DNA of 49,088 nt, taken from contig JAGVLE010000033.1 of assembly GCA_020049895.1 (NCBI GenBank), forward strand, positions 1 through 49,088. The letters run 5' to 3'. Positions within the stretch are counted from its first letter, which is position 1, and each line of letters begins with the position of its first letter. Below are positions 36,802 through 46,376 of the stretch, one piece after another. The stretch is from Alphaproteobacteria bacterium. GTDB lineage: Bacteria > Pseudomonadota > Alphaproteobacteria > UBA9655. The position numbers and the translations under genes are program-made. The notes under the pieces are model-generated. The model was not told where the DNA came from. It made no database searches and saw only the letters and a program-made list of their open reading frames with translations.

Positions 36802-37059
36802 ATGCGCATAACTACTTTTTGTATCTCTCTTCTTTTTGCTCAACAACTCATTGCTGATGTTCCAGAATGCCCAGCGCAACCAACTCGCGCAAAGTGCCTT
36901 CATCTTGCTCAGGAAAACTATATAGACAGACTCAAATTTCTTGAAGAAGATAATGGTTATCAATTTATTGGTGACGATAGAGCCGATAACTTTCTTATGG
37001 CAGCTAATGATGTAAGGCATTTTGAAACGCAGTCCTGTCATAAAACATGTGTTAATTAA
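36802..37059 (+). CDS. Small secreted Cys-containing protein of unknown function
   Basis: An 85-residue protein with a short signal peptide (MRITTF... to about residue 19, IAD). The mature part is acidic and has four cysteines: C23 and C32 (CX8C) near its N-terminus and C79-X3-C83 close to its end. These could form one or two disulfides bridging the ends of a central helical region. A good ribosome site (AAGGAG) precedes the ATG. I recognise no family. The CX3C spacing recalls the Cys-rich protein at 132-434, though overall sequence is not similar. Confidence 0.7.
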   Translation: MRITTFCISLLFAQQLIADVPECPAQPTRAKCLHLAQENYIDRLKFLEEDNGYQFIGDDRADNFLMAANDVRHFETQSCHKTCVN

Positions 37060-37165
37060 TAGAGTTTCGTTGGATAGTCGCTTCATTTTGCAATTTCTGC
37101 TTACTCCCTGTATAGTGCAGGTGGCGTAGGGAGCTTTTAATTTGTGATTGAAAAGGACTGTTCAC

Positions 37166-38818
37166 ATGCAACTTGATCCCAATATTCTCCATTTCCTTCC
37201 CCTCGGTGGGTCAGGGGAAATTGGTATGAATCTTAATCTGTACTGCATCAAAGGCAAATGGCTTATGGTGGATCTGGGGGTGACCTTTGATCAACAAACC
37301 CCAGGCATTGAAGTCATGATGCCTGACATTCAATTTATAGAAGAACATGTGCAAAACCTTGTAGGTCTTGTTTTAACCCATGCTCATGAAGACCATATCG
37401 GTGCTGTACCTTACCTATGGTCGCGGTTGAGGTGTCCTATATTTGCGACACCTTTTACGGCTGAATTGTTACGCTACAAGCTTAGAGAAGCAGGCCTGAG
37501 CAATGCGCCTCTTCATGAAGTTCCCTTATCCGGGGGCGTTGATATCGGGCCGTTTTCTATTGATTTCATCCGCCTTACTCACTCCATTCCAGAGCCCAAT
37601 GCGCTGGCAATTCGCACGAGCGCAGGAACTATTGTGCATACGGGAGATTGGAAGATTGATCCCACACCTTTAATTGGGGGAGCGACTGATGTGACGGCTC
37701 TTACAAAACTTGGAGATGAAGGAGTTTTAGCTCTTGTCTGCGACTCTACAAATGTATTTGTGGAGGGGCGTTCTGGGTCTGAAGAAAAAATTCGTCATAA
37801 TCTTATTGAGCTTATAGGTAAATTCCCAGGAAAACGAATTGTTGTGGCCTGTTTTGCGTCTAACGTTGCTCGGGTGGCTAGCTGTGCAGAAGCTGCCAAA
37901 GCCAATGGTCGTGCAGTAGGCCTTGTCGGGCGTTCTCTCCATCGGATGGATGAAGTTGCTCGTAAATTGAACTATTTTAAAGAGTATGCTCCCTTCTTGA
38001 CTCACCATGATGTTGGGTTTCTTGAGCGTGGAGAGGCCTTGATTGTTTCAACGGGTTCTCAAGGAGAACAACGAGCAGCTCTCTTGCGTATTGCAAAGGG
38101 AGAAGACAGGCATGTGTCTCTGGAGCCGGGGGATGTGGTTATTTTTTCTTCTCGACAAATTCCTGGCAACGAAAAGGCCATTTTTGCGCTCCAAAGCTTA
38201 TTAGCACGCAAAGGAATGCAAGTCATTACAGCGGATGACGAAGATATTCACGTATCGGGGCATCCTTGTCGAGATGAGCTCATCGATATGTATTCATGGG
38301 TACGTCCAAAAATTGTGGTGCCAGTCCATGGAGAAGATCATCACATTATGGAACAATCCCAGTTAGCGCTTAAGCATGGAATTCCCTATGTTATTACTCC
38401 ACATAATGGAGATTTGATTACCTTAACTGAGAAGGGAGCAACGTGCATAGAAAAGGTTCCTGCAGGGCGGCTTGCTTTGGATGGGAAACGCCTTATTCCC
38501 ACACGAGGTCCTGTTATGTATGATCGCCATCGTTTAATGAGCACAGGACACGCGCTCGTTACGCTTGTGTTGACAAAAAAGAACACTTTGCATCGTCCGC
38601 CGACTGTTCTTTTGGTTGGAATTGCAGATGAAGAAGCTCTTAAAATGCTGACAGATAAATGTATTGCCGCTTTAGAAGAAGCGTTTCTTGCTCTACCTTT
38701 GGAAGACAGAGGGGATAACCCAAAAATATCAGAGGTTTCACGTATAGCGACGCGTCGGGTTTTATCAGACTATTATGGGAAAAAAGCCCTGACCAATGTT
38801 CAAGTCATAAGGGTGTAA
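37166..38818 (+). CDS. rnj: Ribonuclease J family protein
   Basis: A 550-residue protein when started at the ATG at 37166, which has AAGGA eight bases upstream; an in-frame TTG at 37148 is less likely. The metallo-beta-lactamase core carries HAHEDHIG near residue 74, further metal ligands in HTGDWKIDPTP, and the beta-CASP motifs ending with PVHGEDHH. RNase J combines endo- and 5'-3' exonuclease activity in RNA decay and rRNA maturation, and is the common alphaproteobacterial form alongside RNase E. Confidence 0.93.
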   Translation: MQLDPNILHFLPLGGSGEIGMNLNLYCIKGKWLMVDLGVTFDQQTPGIEVMMPDIQFIEEHVQNLVGLVLTHAHEDHIGAVPYLWSRLRCPIFATPFTAELLRYKLREAGLSNAPLHEVPLSGGVDIGPFSIDFIRLTHSIPEPNALAIRTSAGTIVHTGDWKIDPTPLIGGATDVTALTKLGDEGVLALVCDSTNVFVEGRSGSEEKIRHNLIELIGKFPGKRIVVACFASNVARVASCAEAAKANGRAVGLVGRSLHRMDEVARKLNYFKEYAPFLTHHDVGFLERGEALIVSTGSQGEQRAALLRIAKGEDRHVSLEPGDVVIFSSRQIPGNEKAIFALQSLLARKGMQVITADDEDIHVSGHPCRDELIDMYSWVRPKIVVPVHGEDHHIMEQSQLALKHGIPYVITPHNGDLITLTEKGATCIEKVPAGRLALDGKRLIPTRGPVMYDRHRLMSTGHALVTLVLTKKNTLHRPPTVLLVGIADEEALKMLTDKCIAALEEAFLALPLEDRGDNPKISEVSRIATRRVLSDYYGKKALTNVQVIRV

Positions 38819-38839
38819 GCGTAACATCCTCCAAGAAGT

Positions 38840-39592
38840 TTAGGGAAGAATGTTACCTATAATTCTACGTGCCTTTTCAAGGTCTGCAGGGCTGTCTACG
38901 CCAACAAGAGTAGACGTATCTGCTAGCTTTACATCAACGCGCATTCCATTTCCTAGGGCGCGTAGCTGCTCAAGTTTTTCCTGACCTTCTAGGGGATGAA
39001 CAGGCAGAGATACATAGCGCTCTAGAGCGTTGCGATGATAGGCGTAAATGCCGATATGATGGTAGACAGGCCCTTTTCCAAAAGGAATACAAGCGCGGCT
39101 AAAATAAAGGGCACGACCGATATCGGCATTTCCTTTCTCAAAGGCGAGGGCAATTTTAACAATGTTGGTATTGAGAAGTTGATCCGGGTCAACGATGAGC
39201 GTTGCAAGCGTTGCAATATCAACCTCTGGATTTTTCATAGGCTCTAAAAGAAGATGAAGAAGGTTTGGATCAAGAGTGGGGAGATCTCCTTGAAGTCCAA
39301 TAATATAGTCATATTTTTTCTCAGGATCATAGAGATCTAAAGCAGCTTTCACTCTATCCGTTCCTGAAGGCAAATTAGGATCCGTAAGCACTCCTTCTGC
39401 CCCATAGGAATGTATAGTTTCTAAAATTTCTGGGTCTCCGCAAGCAATGAGAACGGGCCCAAGCTTTGCTTCTCTAGCCTTTTCCCAAACATGAATAATC
39501 ATGGGTTTTCCACAAATATCTGCGAGAGGTTTTCCTGGCAAACGAGTCGCGGCAAGACGTGCGGGAATAACGATAAGAATATTATTACTCAA
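38840..39592 (-). CDS. kdsB: 3-deoxy-manno-octulosonate cytidylyltransferase
   Basis: A 250-residue nucleotidyltransferase. IPARLAATRLPGKPL near the N-terminus, NLPSGTDRV near residues 93-101 and IGLQGDLPTL are KdsB hallmarks; the usual QGDEP is QGDLP here, as in many alphaproteobacteria. It activates Kdo as CMP-Kdo for LPS inner core synthesis, so the organism probably makes LPS. Its start overlaps the end of bcp by eight bases, indicating coupled translation. Confidence 0.95.
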   Translation of the reverse strand: MSNNILIVIPARLAATRLPGKPLADICGKPMIIHVWEKAREAKLGPVLIACGDPEILETIHSYGAEGVLTDPNLPSGTDRVKAALDLYDPEKKYDYIIGLQGDLPTLDPNLLHLLLEPMKNPEVDIATLATLIVDPDQLLNTNIVKIALAFEKGNADIGRALYFSRACIPFGKGPVYHHIGIYAYHRNALERYVSLPVHPLEGQEKLEQLRALGNGMRVDVKLADTSTLVGVDSPADLEKARRIIGNILP

Positions 39593-40043
39593 TTGATTTT
39601 AAAACCTCATCTATATGACCGGGAACGCTGACTTTTCTCCAAATAGCCATAATTTTACCCTGTTCATCAATTAAAAAAGTTGATCTTTCAATTCCAAAAT
39701 AAGTTTTGCCATACATGGACTTTTCTTTCCATACTCCATATGTCTCGCAGACATCGCCAGTTTCATCGGAGGCGAGGGTAAAATTAAGTTGTTCTTTTTC
39801 CTTAAATTGCTTATGATTTTTGATAGAATCCTTAGAGATTCCAAGAATAATAACATTTTTTTTATCAAAATGAGGTTTCTCATCGCGAAAGGAACAAGCT
39901 TCTGTTGTACATCCTGGGGTCGCATCTTTTGGATAAAAATAAACAATTACTTTTTTTCCCCGTAAGGCAGAGAGTGTGATAGAGGAACCTGTGTCAGTGG
40001 GGAGAGTAAAATCTGGGGCGGTATCGCCTATTGATAACGTCAT
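39585..40043 (-). CDS. bcp: Thioredoxin-dependent peroxiredoxin Bcp/PrxQ
   Basis: A 152-residue peroxiredoxin with the active-site segment YPKDATPGCTTEAC: peroxidatic C45 and resolving C50, the PrxQ alpha-2 arrangement. It reduces hydroperoxides with thioredoxin. It is transcribed divergently from the YhdP-like gene, with only 24 bases between start codons, and drives kdsB through an eight-base overlap. Confidence 0.95.
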   Translation of the reverse strand: MTLSIGDTAPDFTLPTDTGSSITLSALRGKKVIVYFYPKDATPGCTTEACSFRDEKPHFDKKNVIILGISKDSIKNHKQFKEKEQLNFTLASDETGDVCETYGVWKEKSMYGKTYFGIERSTFLIDEQGKIMAIWRKVSVPGHIDEVLKSIE

Positions 40044-40067
40044 ATGTGAACCTCTTATGGAGAGAAC

Positions 40068-43000
40068 GTGAAGAAAATAAAGTCTATCCTAACATTTTTG
40101 TTTAGGAAAGAGGTCATTGTAAAAAAGGGAGGACGACTATTCCTAAAAGTGCTTCTCTCTCTTGTGGCTCTGGGTGTTGTCGTTCTTTTAGTTCTTTCTG
40201 CGCGCCTTTCTGTGGGACCGATTAATCTTGATTTTTTAACCCCTAAAATTGACGCTGCACTAAATGTTTCTCCAGAATTTAAGCCCTCTGTGGAGCATAC
40301 ACAGCTTGTATGGCGGGATTGGAAACATCCTTTTGAAATTGAGTTGGTAAACTTTCGTGTCAAAAAGAATCAAGATCCTAATTGGTTAAAAATTGAGCAT
40401 GTTGGGGTTTCTCTTTCTCTCTCTCAGCTTTTAACAGGAAATTTTGTTCTGCGGCATGTACGTCTTTATCATCCCCGCATTGTCTTAGAGCGAGATGAAC
40501 AAGGGAAATTTTCCCTGGGAATGGGAGACTCTGATATTGAGGAAGACTTGTCTTTTGAATCATTAGCGCCTCTTTTAGCTTTGGGGAGTAAAAACTCTCC
40601 GCTTGGGCAGTTAAATGGTCTGAAAAAACTGTCTATTGTTGGCGGATATGTCGTTTTAAAAGATAATAAAACGAAACAGATGTGGGAATTGCCCAACGTT
40701 ACTTTTACGTTGTTGCGTTATTTCAAAGGATTCCACGCAGAGCTCACGTTAACTCCCCTTCGTGCCAAAGGAAGCTTGTCGGCGCACTTGAGCTACCTGG
40801 TAGATACGCAAGAAGCTAAGATCTTACTAGACTTTCAGAATATTGCCTTAGAGTCCCTGATAGAAAAAGATCGTCTCATTTTAGGGAAGGGGGACCCTAC
40901 GAATACGACGTTTGATGATATGATTGATTTTTTTCAGAACTGGAATGCTCCTCTTACTGGGAAGGCGAGACTGACATTCCTTCCAGGTACGATACAAATT
41001 GTTGAGGGGCAGGGAAACCTAGATTTTGGGAGCGGAACACTAGATTTATCTGTGGCGAATCTCCATCCATTGCCGCTGGAAGCAGGGAACGTCTCTTTTA
41101 CCCTTTCTCCTCGAGCTATAGAGCTTTCGAATCTTTCTTTGTTATCAGGAGAAATGTTAGTTCAGTTTTCTGGAAAACTTCTAGCTGGAGCAACACCTCT
41201 GTGCTTCTCGACTTTTTTAAGCGGAGGGCAAACACTTGAGCTGAAGGGGAGAGTTGAGGACCTGCCGATTGACCACCTCGGAGCTCTTTGGCCTCAAAAT
41301 CTAGCGATTCCAGCACGAGAATGGTTAACTCAAAATTTGAGAAAAGGCAGAGTTACTGAAGCGTCTTTTGCTCTTCAAGGGCATGGGGGAGAAAATGGAT
41401 TCTCTGTCGACAAGCTTGATGGCTTTATTAAGGGGGAAGATGCTGAACTCACATATATTGAAGGATTGCCGCCTGTTGAACATACCAATGCAAATGCTAC
41501 TTTTGACAAGAAAGGCTTTGACATAGACATAACTGCTGGTGAGGTCAAAGGAGTCAAAATTCAAAAAGGGCATGTCATTATAAAAGATCTTGATACGGAT
41601 GATGAATATTTTATTTTAGATACAAAAGGAAAAGGGCCGCTTGCAGGTGTTCTGAATATTATTGATCACAAACCGTTTGAATATGCACAGTATGCTGAGA
41701 TAAAGCCGTCCCGAACAAAGGGAGAAAGTGTTTTTGATCTTCATATAGAATTTCCTTTAGTAAAAGATCTGACCTTTAAGAAGGTAAAGTTGGCTGCAAA
41801 AGGAATCTGCAAAAATGTAAGTCTTCAACGTTCTCTTACGAAGGACAAAACAACTTTTTTGACAGGAGGAACGTTTTCACTAGACCTTACCCAAGACAAA
41901 ATGCGTATCCAAGGCACTGGTGCTGTTGATCAGCTCCCAGCTACTCTCTTATATACACATTTTTTTACGCCATCTTCTCCACATGAATTGCAAATTCAGA
42001 TGGATACAACTGCATCTTTTATAGATCTTAAACGGCTTGGCTTTGATTGTACTCCTTATAAGGGAGAGGGATCTTTAAAAACACGCCTAACGTATACGTT
42101 AGAGAAAAATAAAGAGCGACATCTTGCGACCGATATTGATATGAGCCTGGCTTCTTTTAATTTCCCGCCTCTAAAATGGCAGAAAAAAGTTGGTGAGAAA
42201 AGCTCTCTGTCTTTTAAGCTTTTCTTTGAAAATGGACATCTTTCGGAAATGAAAGACTTAAATTTCCACAGTCTTTTGTATTCCTTCAAAGGCAACATGG
42301 TTTTTGACTATAAAAATGACTGGAAAAAGATTCACTTTTCCGAATTTAAAGGGCCTCACACGCACGCCCAGATTACCATTCATACGCCCCGTGAAAATAT
42401 GTTTGACGTATCTATCAAAGGAAAAGGGATCAATGCAGAAGAATTCCTTAAATATATTGAAGAAGAGGAAGAAGCAAAAGACTATCATCCCACAGATATC
42501 AAAATCTTGGCTAATGTAGAGAAATTACGTTTGGGGGAAGGAAAATTTTTTCATAATGTCAAGGCTACAGCACATCTTTTCCTAGAGGGGGAAGACTCAT
42601 TTTGGAAAGAGGTTAGGCTGCGTGCCAAAGCAGGGGAGGGGAGAGGGTATAAAGGCAATATCCCTCATCTTTCTGGAGGAATCCTCTTTGATCTCATCCC
42701 TGGACCTCATCATACAAAAACGCTTACTGTTAATGCTAATGACGCCGGTCGATTCTTAAAGAATTTGAGCATATATGATAATGTTCAAGGCGGGTCACTC
42801 ATTATTGAAGCTGTTAAAAAAGGAGCTGGTCCCTATGAAGGAGCTTTCAAGATTTACAATTTTGATGCCCACAAGGTTCCGCTTGCAGCTCGATTTGCTG
42901 CCGTCCTTTCTCCTATAGGCATTGCTAACTTGTTTTCTGAAGAGGAAAGCCTCTCTATGGAGCGGTTTAAGTGTAGGTTTAGTTTTGATGACGATTCCGT

Positions 43001-43298
43001 TGTTATTCATGAAGGGGCTGGGCGTAGCATTTCTCTCGGGTTTACGACTAAAGGAAAACTTGACCGCAAGAACCGCCTTTATTCTCTCCAGGGCAATATT
43101 ATTCCGGCGCGATTTATCAATTCCTTTCTCAATAATATTCCTATAGTAGGAACATTACTGTTGGGCGGGAAAGGGGAAGGGCTTTTCGGAATTGCTTATA
43201 CAGTAGGAGGATCCTTTGATACGCCAGATATTTTTGTGAATCCGCTTTCTATGCTTGCTCCTGGCTTTTTGCGTAAACTTTTTTCAGGAGATGATTAA
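40068..43298 (+). CDS. YhdP/AsmA-like large envelope protein (AsmA-2, DUF3971)
   Basis: A 1076-residue protein with a GTG start behind GGAG at five bases. A transmembrane anchor covers about residues 24-46, followed by a very long periplasmic, beta-rich region. The C-terminal AsmA-like block (KVPLAARFAAVLSPIGIANL... to the end, about residues 940-1076) is characteristic. YhdP/TamB/AsmA proteins form hydrophobic grooves that bridge the membranes and are linked to phospholipid transport. Three bases separate it from tkt. Confidence 0.88.
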   Translation: MKKIKSILTFLFRKEVIVKKGGRLFLKVLLSLVALGVVVLLVLSARLSVGPINLDFLTPKIDAALNVSPEFKPSVEHTQLVWRDWKHPFEIELVNFRVKKNQDPNWLKIEHVGVSLSLSQLLTGNFVLRHVRLYHPRIVLERDEQGKFSLGMGDSDIEEDLSFESLAPLLALGSKNSPLGQLNGLKKLSIVGGYVVLKDNKTKQMWELPNVTFTLLRYFKGFHAELTLTPLRAKGSLSAHLSYLVDTQEAKILLDFQNIALESLIEKDRLILGKGDPTNTTFDDMIDFFQNWNAPLTGKARLTFLPGTIQIVEGQGNLDFGSGTLDLSVANLHPLPLEAGNVSFTLSPRAIELSNLSLLSGEMLVQFSGKLLAGATPLCFSTFLSGGQTLELKGRVEDLPIDHLGALWPQNLAIPAREWLTQNLRKGRVTEASFALQGHGGENGFSVDKLDGFIKGEDAELTYIEGLPPVEHTNANATFDKKGFDIDITAGEVKGVKIQKGHVIIKDLDTDDEYFILDTKGKGPLAGVLNIIDHKPFEYAQYAEIKPSRTKGESVFDLHIEFPLVKDLTFKKVKLAAKGICKNVSLQRSLTKDKTTFLTGGTFSLDLTQDKMRIQGTGAVDQLPATLLYTHFFTPSSPHELQIQMDTTASFIDLKRLGFDCTPYKGEGSLKTRLTYTLEKNKERHLATDIDMSLASFNFPPLKWQKKVGEKSSLSFKLFFENGHLSEMKDLNFHSLLYSFKGNMVFDYKNDWKKIHFSEFKGPHTHAQITIHTPRENMFDVSIKGKGINAEEFLKYIEEEEEAKDYHPTDIKILANVEKLRLGEGKFFHNVKATAHLFLEGEDSFWKEVRLRAKAGEGRGYKGNIPHLSGGILFDLIPGPHHTKTLTVNANDAGRFLKNLSIYDNVQGGSLIIEAVKKGAGPYEGAFKIYNFDAHKVPLAARFAAVLSPIGIANLFSEEESLSMERFKCRFSFDDDSVVIHEGAGRSISLGFTTKGKLDRKNRLYSLQGNIIPARFINSFLNNIPIVGTLLLGGKGEGLFGIAYTVGGSFDTPDIFVNPLSMLAPGFLRKLFSGDD

Positions 43299-43301
43299 CC
43301 G

Positions 43302-45290
43302 ATGACTCAAGACATTCCTTTAACCGTGATGGCCAACGCCATTCGCGTCTTGTCAATGGATGCGGTGGAAAAGGCTCAATCTGGTCATCCAGGTATGCCT
43401 ATGGGAATGGCAGATGTGGCGACTGTCCTCTTTTCAAAGTTTTTGAAATTTGATGCATCAGCGCCTTCGTGGCCTGATCGAGATCGGTTTGTTCTGTCAG
43501 CTGGCCATGGGGCAATGCTTTTATACTCCCTGCTGTATCTGACAGGCTATGAAGAGATGACACTTGAGGAAATTAAGAATTTCCGCCAATGGGGGAGCCG
43601 TACGGCAGGACACCCGGAGTATGGCAATGCACCTGGAATTGAAACCACAACAGGACCTCTGGGGCAAGGGATAGGAAATGCTGTCGGCATGGCCTTGGCT
43701 GAAAAAATGATGGCGACTCACTTTGGAGTAGAGCTTGTCACTCATAAAATCTATACGATTGTGAGCGATGGGTGTCTTATGGAAGGCCTTTCGCACGAGG
43801 CTATTTCTTTTGCAGGCCATTTGCGCCTCAATAATTTGATTGTCTTGTTTGACGACAATAACATTTCCATTGATGGATCTACCGATCTTTCAGTTTCCGA
43901 CGACCAACTCATGCGATTTCAAGCCTCTCATTGGGAGGTTATGAAGATTGATGGGCATAATTTTAAGGAAATAGAGGGCGCGCTTGAGTGGGCGCAAAAA
44001 GCCACAAAACCTGTTCTCATTGCTTGTAAGACCCAGATTGGGAAAGGGGCTTCTCAAAAAGCCGGAACTGCCGGGGCGCACGGGGCGCCCTTGGGAGCTG
44101 AAGAAGTCAAAGCAACACGAGAAAACCTCCATTGGCCTTATCCCCCTTTTGACATTCCAAACGATATCCTCACAGCGTGGCGCAAGGTGGGAAAGCGGGG
44201 TGAGGACATACGCAAAACATGGGAGTCCCGCTTTATGGCATCCCCTCAGAGAAATGAGCTTGAGCGTCGCTTAAAAGGAGACCTGCCTAAGGGTTGGGCG
44301 CAAGGGTTAGATGTGCTTTTAAAGAAGTTTGTTGCTGAGAAAACGGCTGTTGCAAGTCGTCAATCATCCCAAATGGTTCTTGATGTGCTCTCTCCATCCA
44401 TTCCTGAGCTTGTGGGAGGATCTGCGGATCTGACGGGCTCTAACAATACCCAAGCTAAAGATATGCTGCCTATTGCTCCTGGAGACTATGATGGGCGTTA
44501 TATTCACTATGGAGTGAGAGAACATGGAATGGCAGCCATTATGAATGGTCTGGCCATTCATGGGGGGCTAATTCCCTATGGGGGAACGTTTTTGGTTTTT
44601 ACGGATTATTGTAGGCCATCGATTCGCTTGGCTGCGTTGATGCACCTACGGGTCATTTATGTGATGACTCATGATTCTATTGGCCTTGGAGAGGATGGCC
44701 CTACCCACCAACCCATTGAGCATTTGATTTCGCTCCGGGCAATCCCGAATCTTCTTGTCTTTCGTCCTGCGGATGCAGTGGAGGTAGGGGAATGCTGGGC
44801 ATTAGCTTTGGCTTCTCAAAATGCCCCGTCCGTATTAGCGCTTACACGCCAAAAGCTCCCCTTGCTGCGGGACGATGCCTCGGAAAACCTTTCCGCCTGT
44901 GGAGCTTATATTCTGAAAGAAGCTAAGGAAGTTCGAAAGGTGACCCTTCTGGCGACGGGCTCTGAGGTTTCCATTGCTATGCAGGCTCAAGAGATCCTCG
45001 AAGGGAAGGGGATTCCAACCGCTGTGATTTCTATGCCCTGCTGGGAACTGTTTGAAAAGCAACCTGCTGCGTATCGAGAGTCGGTTCTTGCTCCGCATAC
45101 CCTGCGTGTAGCGATTGAAGCTGCGTCTCCCGTTGGGTGGGATAAATATGTAGGGGAGAAGGGGATTATCTTAGGTCTCGATCATTTCGGCGCCTCTGCC
45201 CCTTATGAAAAACTTTATAAAGAGTTCGGCCTGACGGCAGAGAATGTTGTCAAAGTGCTGGAAACGCAGTATACGAAGAACACTAATTAA
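43302..45290 (+). CDS. tkt: Transketolase
   Basis: A 662-residue enzyme, full length. It has the [14 protein letters not shown] opening, thiamine-diphosphate motif GDGxxx...N as [19 protein letters not shown] with DDNNISIDG (about residues 150-190), the central [10 protein letters not shown] and the [14 protein letters not shown] signature near residue 450. It moves two-carbon units in the non-oxidative pentose phosphate pathway. The gene is followed 19 bases later by GAPDH, which uses one of its products. Confidence 0.97.
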   Translation: MTQDIPLTVMANAIRVLSMDAVEKAQSGHPGMPMGMADVATVLFSKFLKFDASAPSWPDRDRFVLSAGHGAMLLYSLLYLTGYEEMTLEEIKNFRQWGSRTAGHPEYGNAPGIETTTGPLGQGIGNAVGMALAEKMMATHFGVELVTHKIYTIVSDGCLMEGLSHEAISFAGHLRLNNLIVLFDDNNISIDGSTDLSVSDDQLMRFQASHWEVMKIDGHNFKEIEGALEWAQKATKPVLIACKTQIGKGASQKAGTAGAHGAPLGAEEVKATRENLHWPYPPFDIPNDILTAWRKVGKRGEDIRKTWESRFMASPQRNELERRLKGDLPKGWAQGLDVLLKKFVAEKTAVASRQSSQMVLDVLSPSIPELVGGSADLTGSNNTQAKDMLPIAPGDYDGRYIHYGVREHGMAAIMNGLAIHGGLIPYGGTFLVFTDYCRPSIRLAALMHLRVIYVMTHDSIGLGEDGPTHQPIEHLISLRAIPNLLVFRPADAVEVGECWALALASQNAPSVLALTRQKLPLLRDDASENLSACGAYILKEAKEVRKVTLLATGSEVSIAMQAQEILEGKGIPTAVISMPCWELFEKQPAAYRESVLAPHTLRVAIEAASPVGWDKYVGEKGIILGLDHFGASAPYEKLYKEFGLTAENVVKVLETQYTKNTN

Positions 45291-45309
45291 CGCGAAAAAA
45301 GGATATATC

Positions 45310-46305
45310 ATGAGAATTGCCATCAATGGATTTGGTCGTATTGGTCGATTAGTTTTAAGAGCCATTTGCGAGAATCGTCGCCCGGATATTGAGATTGTGG
45401 CAATCAATGATCTTGGTTCCATAGAAGATAACGCCCATCTATTTAAGTATGATTCTGTCCATGGCGCATTTCCAGGGACGGTGGAAGTGACGGAGGAAGG
45501 CTTTAAAATCAACGACCATATGATTAAAGTCTTGGCAAACCCTGATCCTACAACCCTTCCCTGGAAGGACTTAAATATTGACGTTGTGATGGAGTGCTCT
45601 GGTCGTTTTACAACGCGTGAAGGTGCGGCAAAACACCTGACCGCTGGGGCTAAGAAAGTGTTGATTTCGGCTCCCGCAGAAGGCGCCGATTTAACAGTTG
45701 TGTATGGTGTGAATGATAAGATGTTAAAATCCGATCATCTTATCGTCTCCAACGCTTCTTGTACGACCAATTGTTTGGCTCCTGTGGCGCATGTGCTGAA
45801 TAAAACCGTTGGGATCGTTCATGGATTTATGACAACCATTCATTCCTATACGGGTGATCAAGTATTGGTGGATACGCTCCACAAAGACCTACGTCGTGCG
45901 CGCGCGGCGGCTTTGTCTCTGATTCCTGCGTCTACAGGAGCAGCCAAGGCGGTAGGCTTTGTGTTGCCTGAGCTCAAAGGAAAGTTGGATGGGACAGCCG
46001 TACGGGTGCCTACCCCTAATGTGTCGTTGATTGATCTTAAATTTGTAGCCAAAAGGCCCACCTCTAAGGCTGAAATCAATGAAGTGATCGCCGAAGCAGC
46101 TGAGGGCGAGCTCAAAGGAATCTTGACGATTAATACTGAGCCGTTGGTGAGCTGCGACTTTAATCACAATTCCGCAAGCTCTATCTTTGATATGACCGAA
46201 ACGCATGTAATTGACGGTACCTTCTGTCGCATTTTGTCATGGTATGACAATGAATGGGGCTTTTCCAACCGGATGGTAGATACAGCTCTTGCGATGAGGA
46301 GATAA
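45310..46305 (+). CDS. gap: Glyceraldehyde-3-phosphate dehydrogenase, type I
   Basis: A 331-residue enzyme. The ATG at 45310 follows an AAGGA site and gives the standard [13 protein letters not shown] start; a longer frame reaches back into tkt. The active-site SNASCTTNC has catalytic C151, and H178 lies in [10 protein letters not shown]34 in the AINDL segment suits NAD. It acts in glycolysis or gluconeogenesis. The tkt-gap(-pgk) order is common in alphaproteobacteria, but here pgk is missing and an effector-like gene follows instead. Confidence 0.96.
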   Translation: MRIAINGFGRIGRLVLRAICENRRPDIEIVAINDLGSIEDNAHLFKYDSVHGAFPGTVEVTEEGFKINDHMIKVLANPDPTTLPWKDLNIDVVMECSGRFTTREGAAKHLTAGAKKVLISAPAEGADLTVVYGVNDKMLKSDHLIVSNASCTTNCLAPVAHVLNKTVGIVHGFMTTIHSYTGDQVLVDTLHKDLRRARAAALSLIPASTGAAKAVGFVLPELKGKLDGTAVRVPTPNVSLIDLKFVAKRPTSKAEINEVIAEAAEGELKGILTINTEPLVSCDFNHNSASSIFDMTETHVIDGTFCRILSWYDNEWGFSNRMVDTALAMRR

Positions 46306-46376
46306 CTTAGCTCTTTCTTCACAAGAAAAAAAATGATTAAATAAGCCTTACGAGCTATATAACAATCGTGTGATGT

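Noticed and set aside
45244-45309. Longer GAPDH start inside tkt
   Set aside because: The ATG at 45310 has a ribosome site and gives the standard GAPDH N-terminus.
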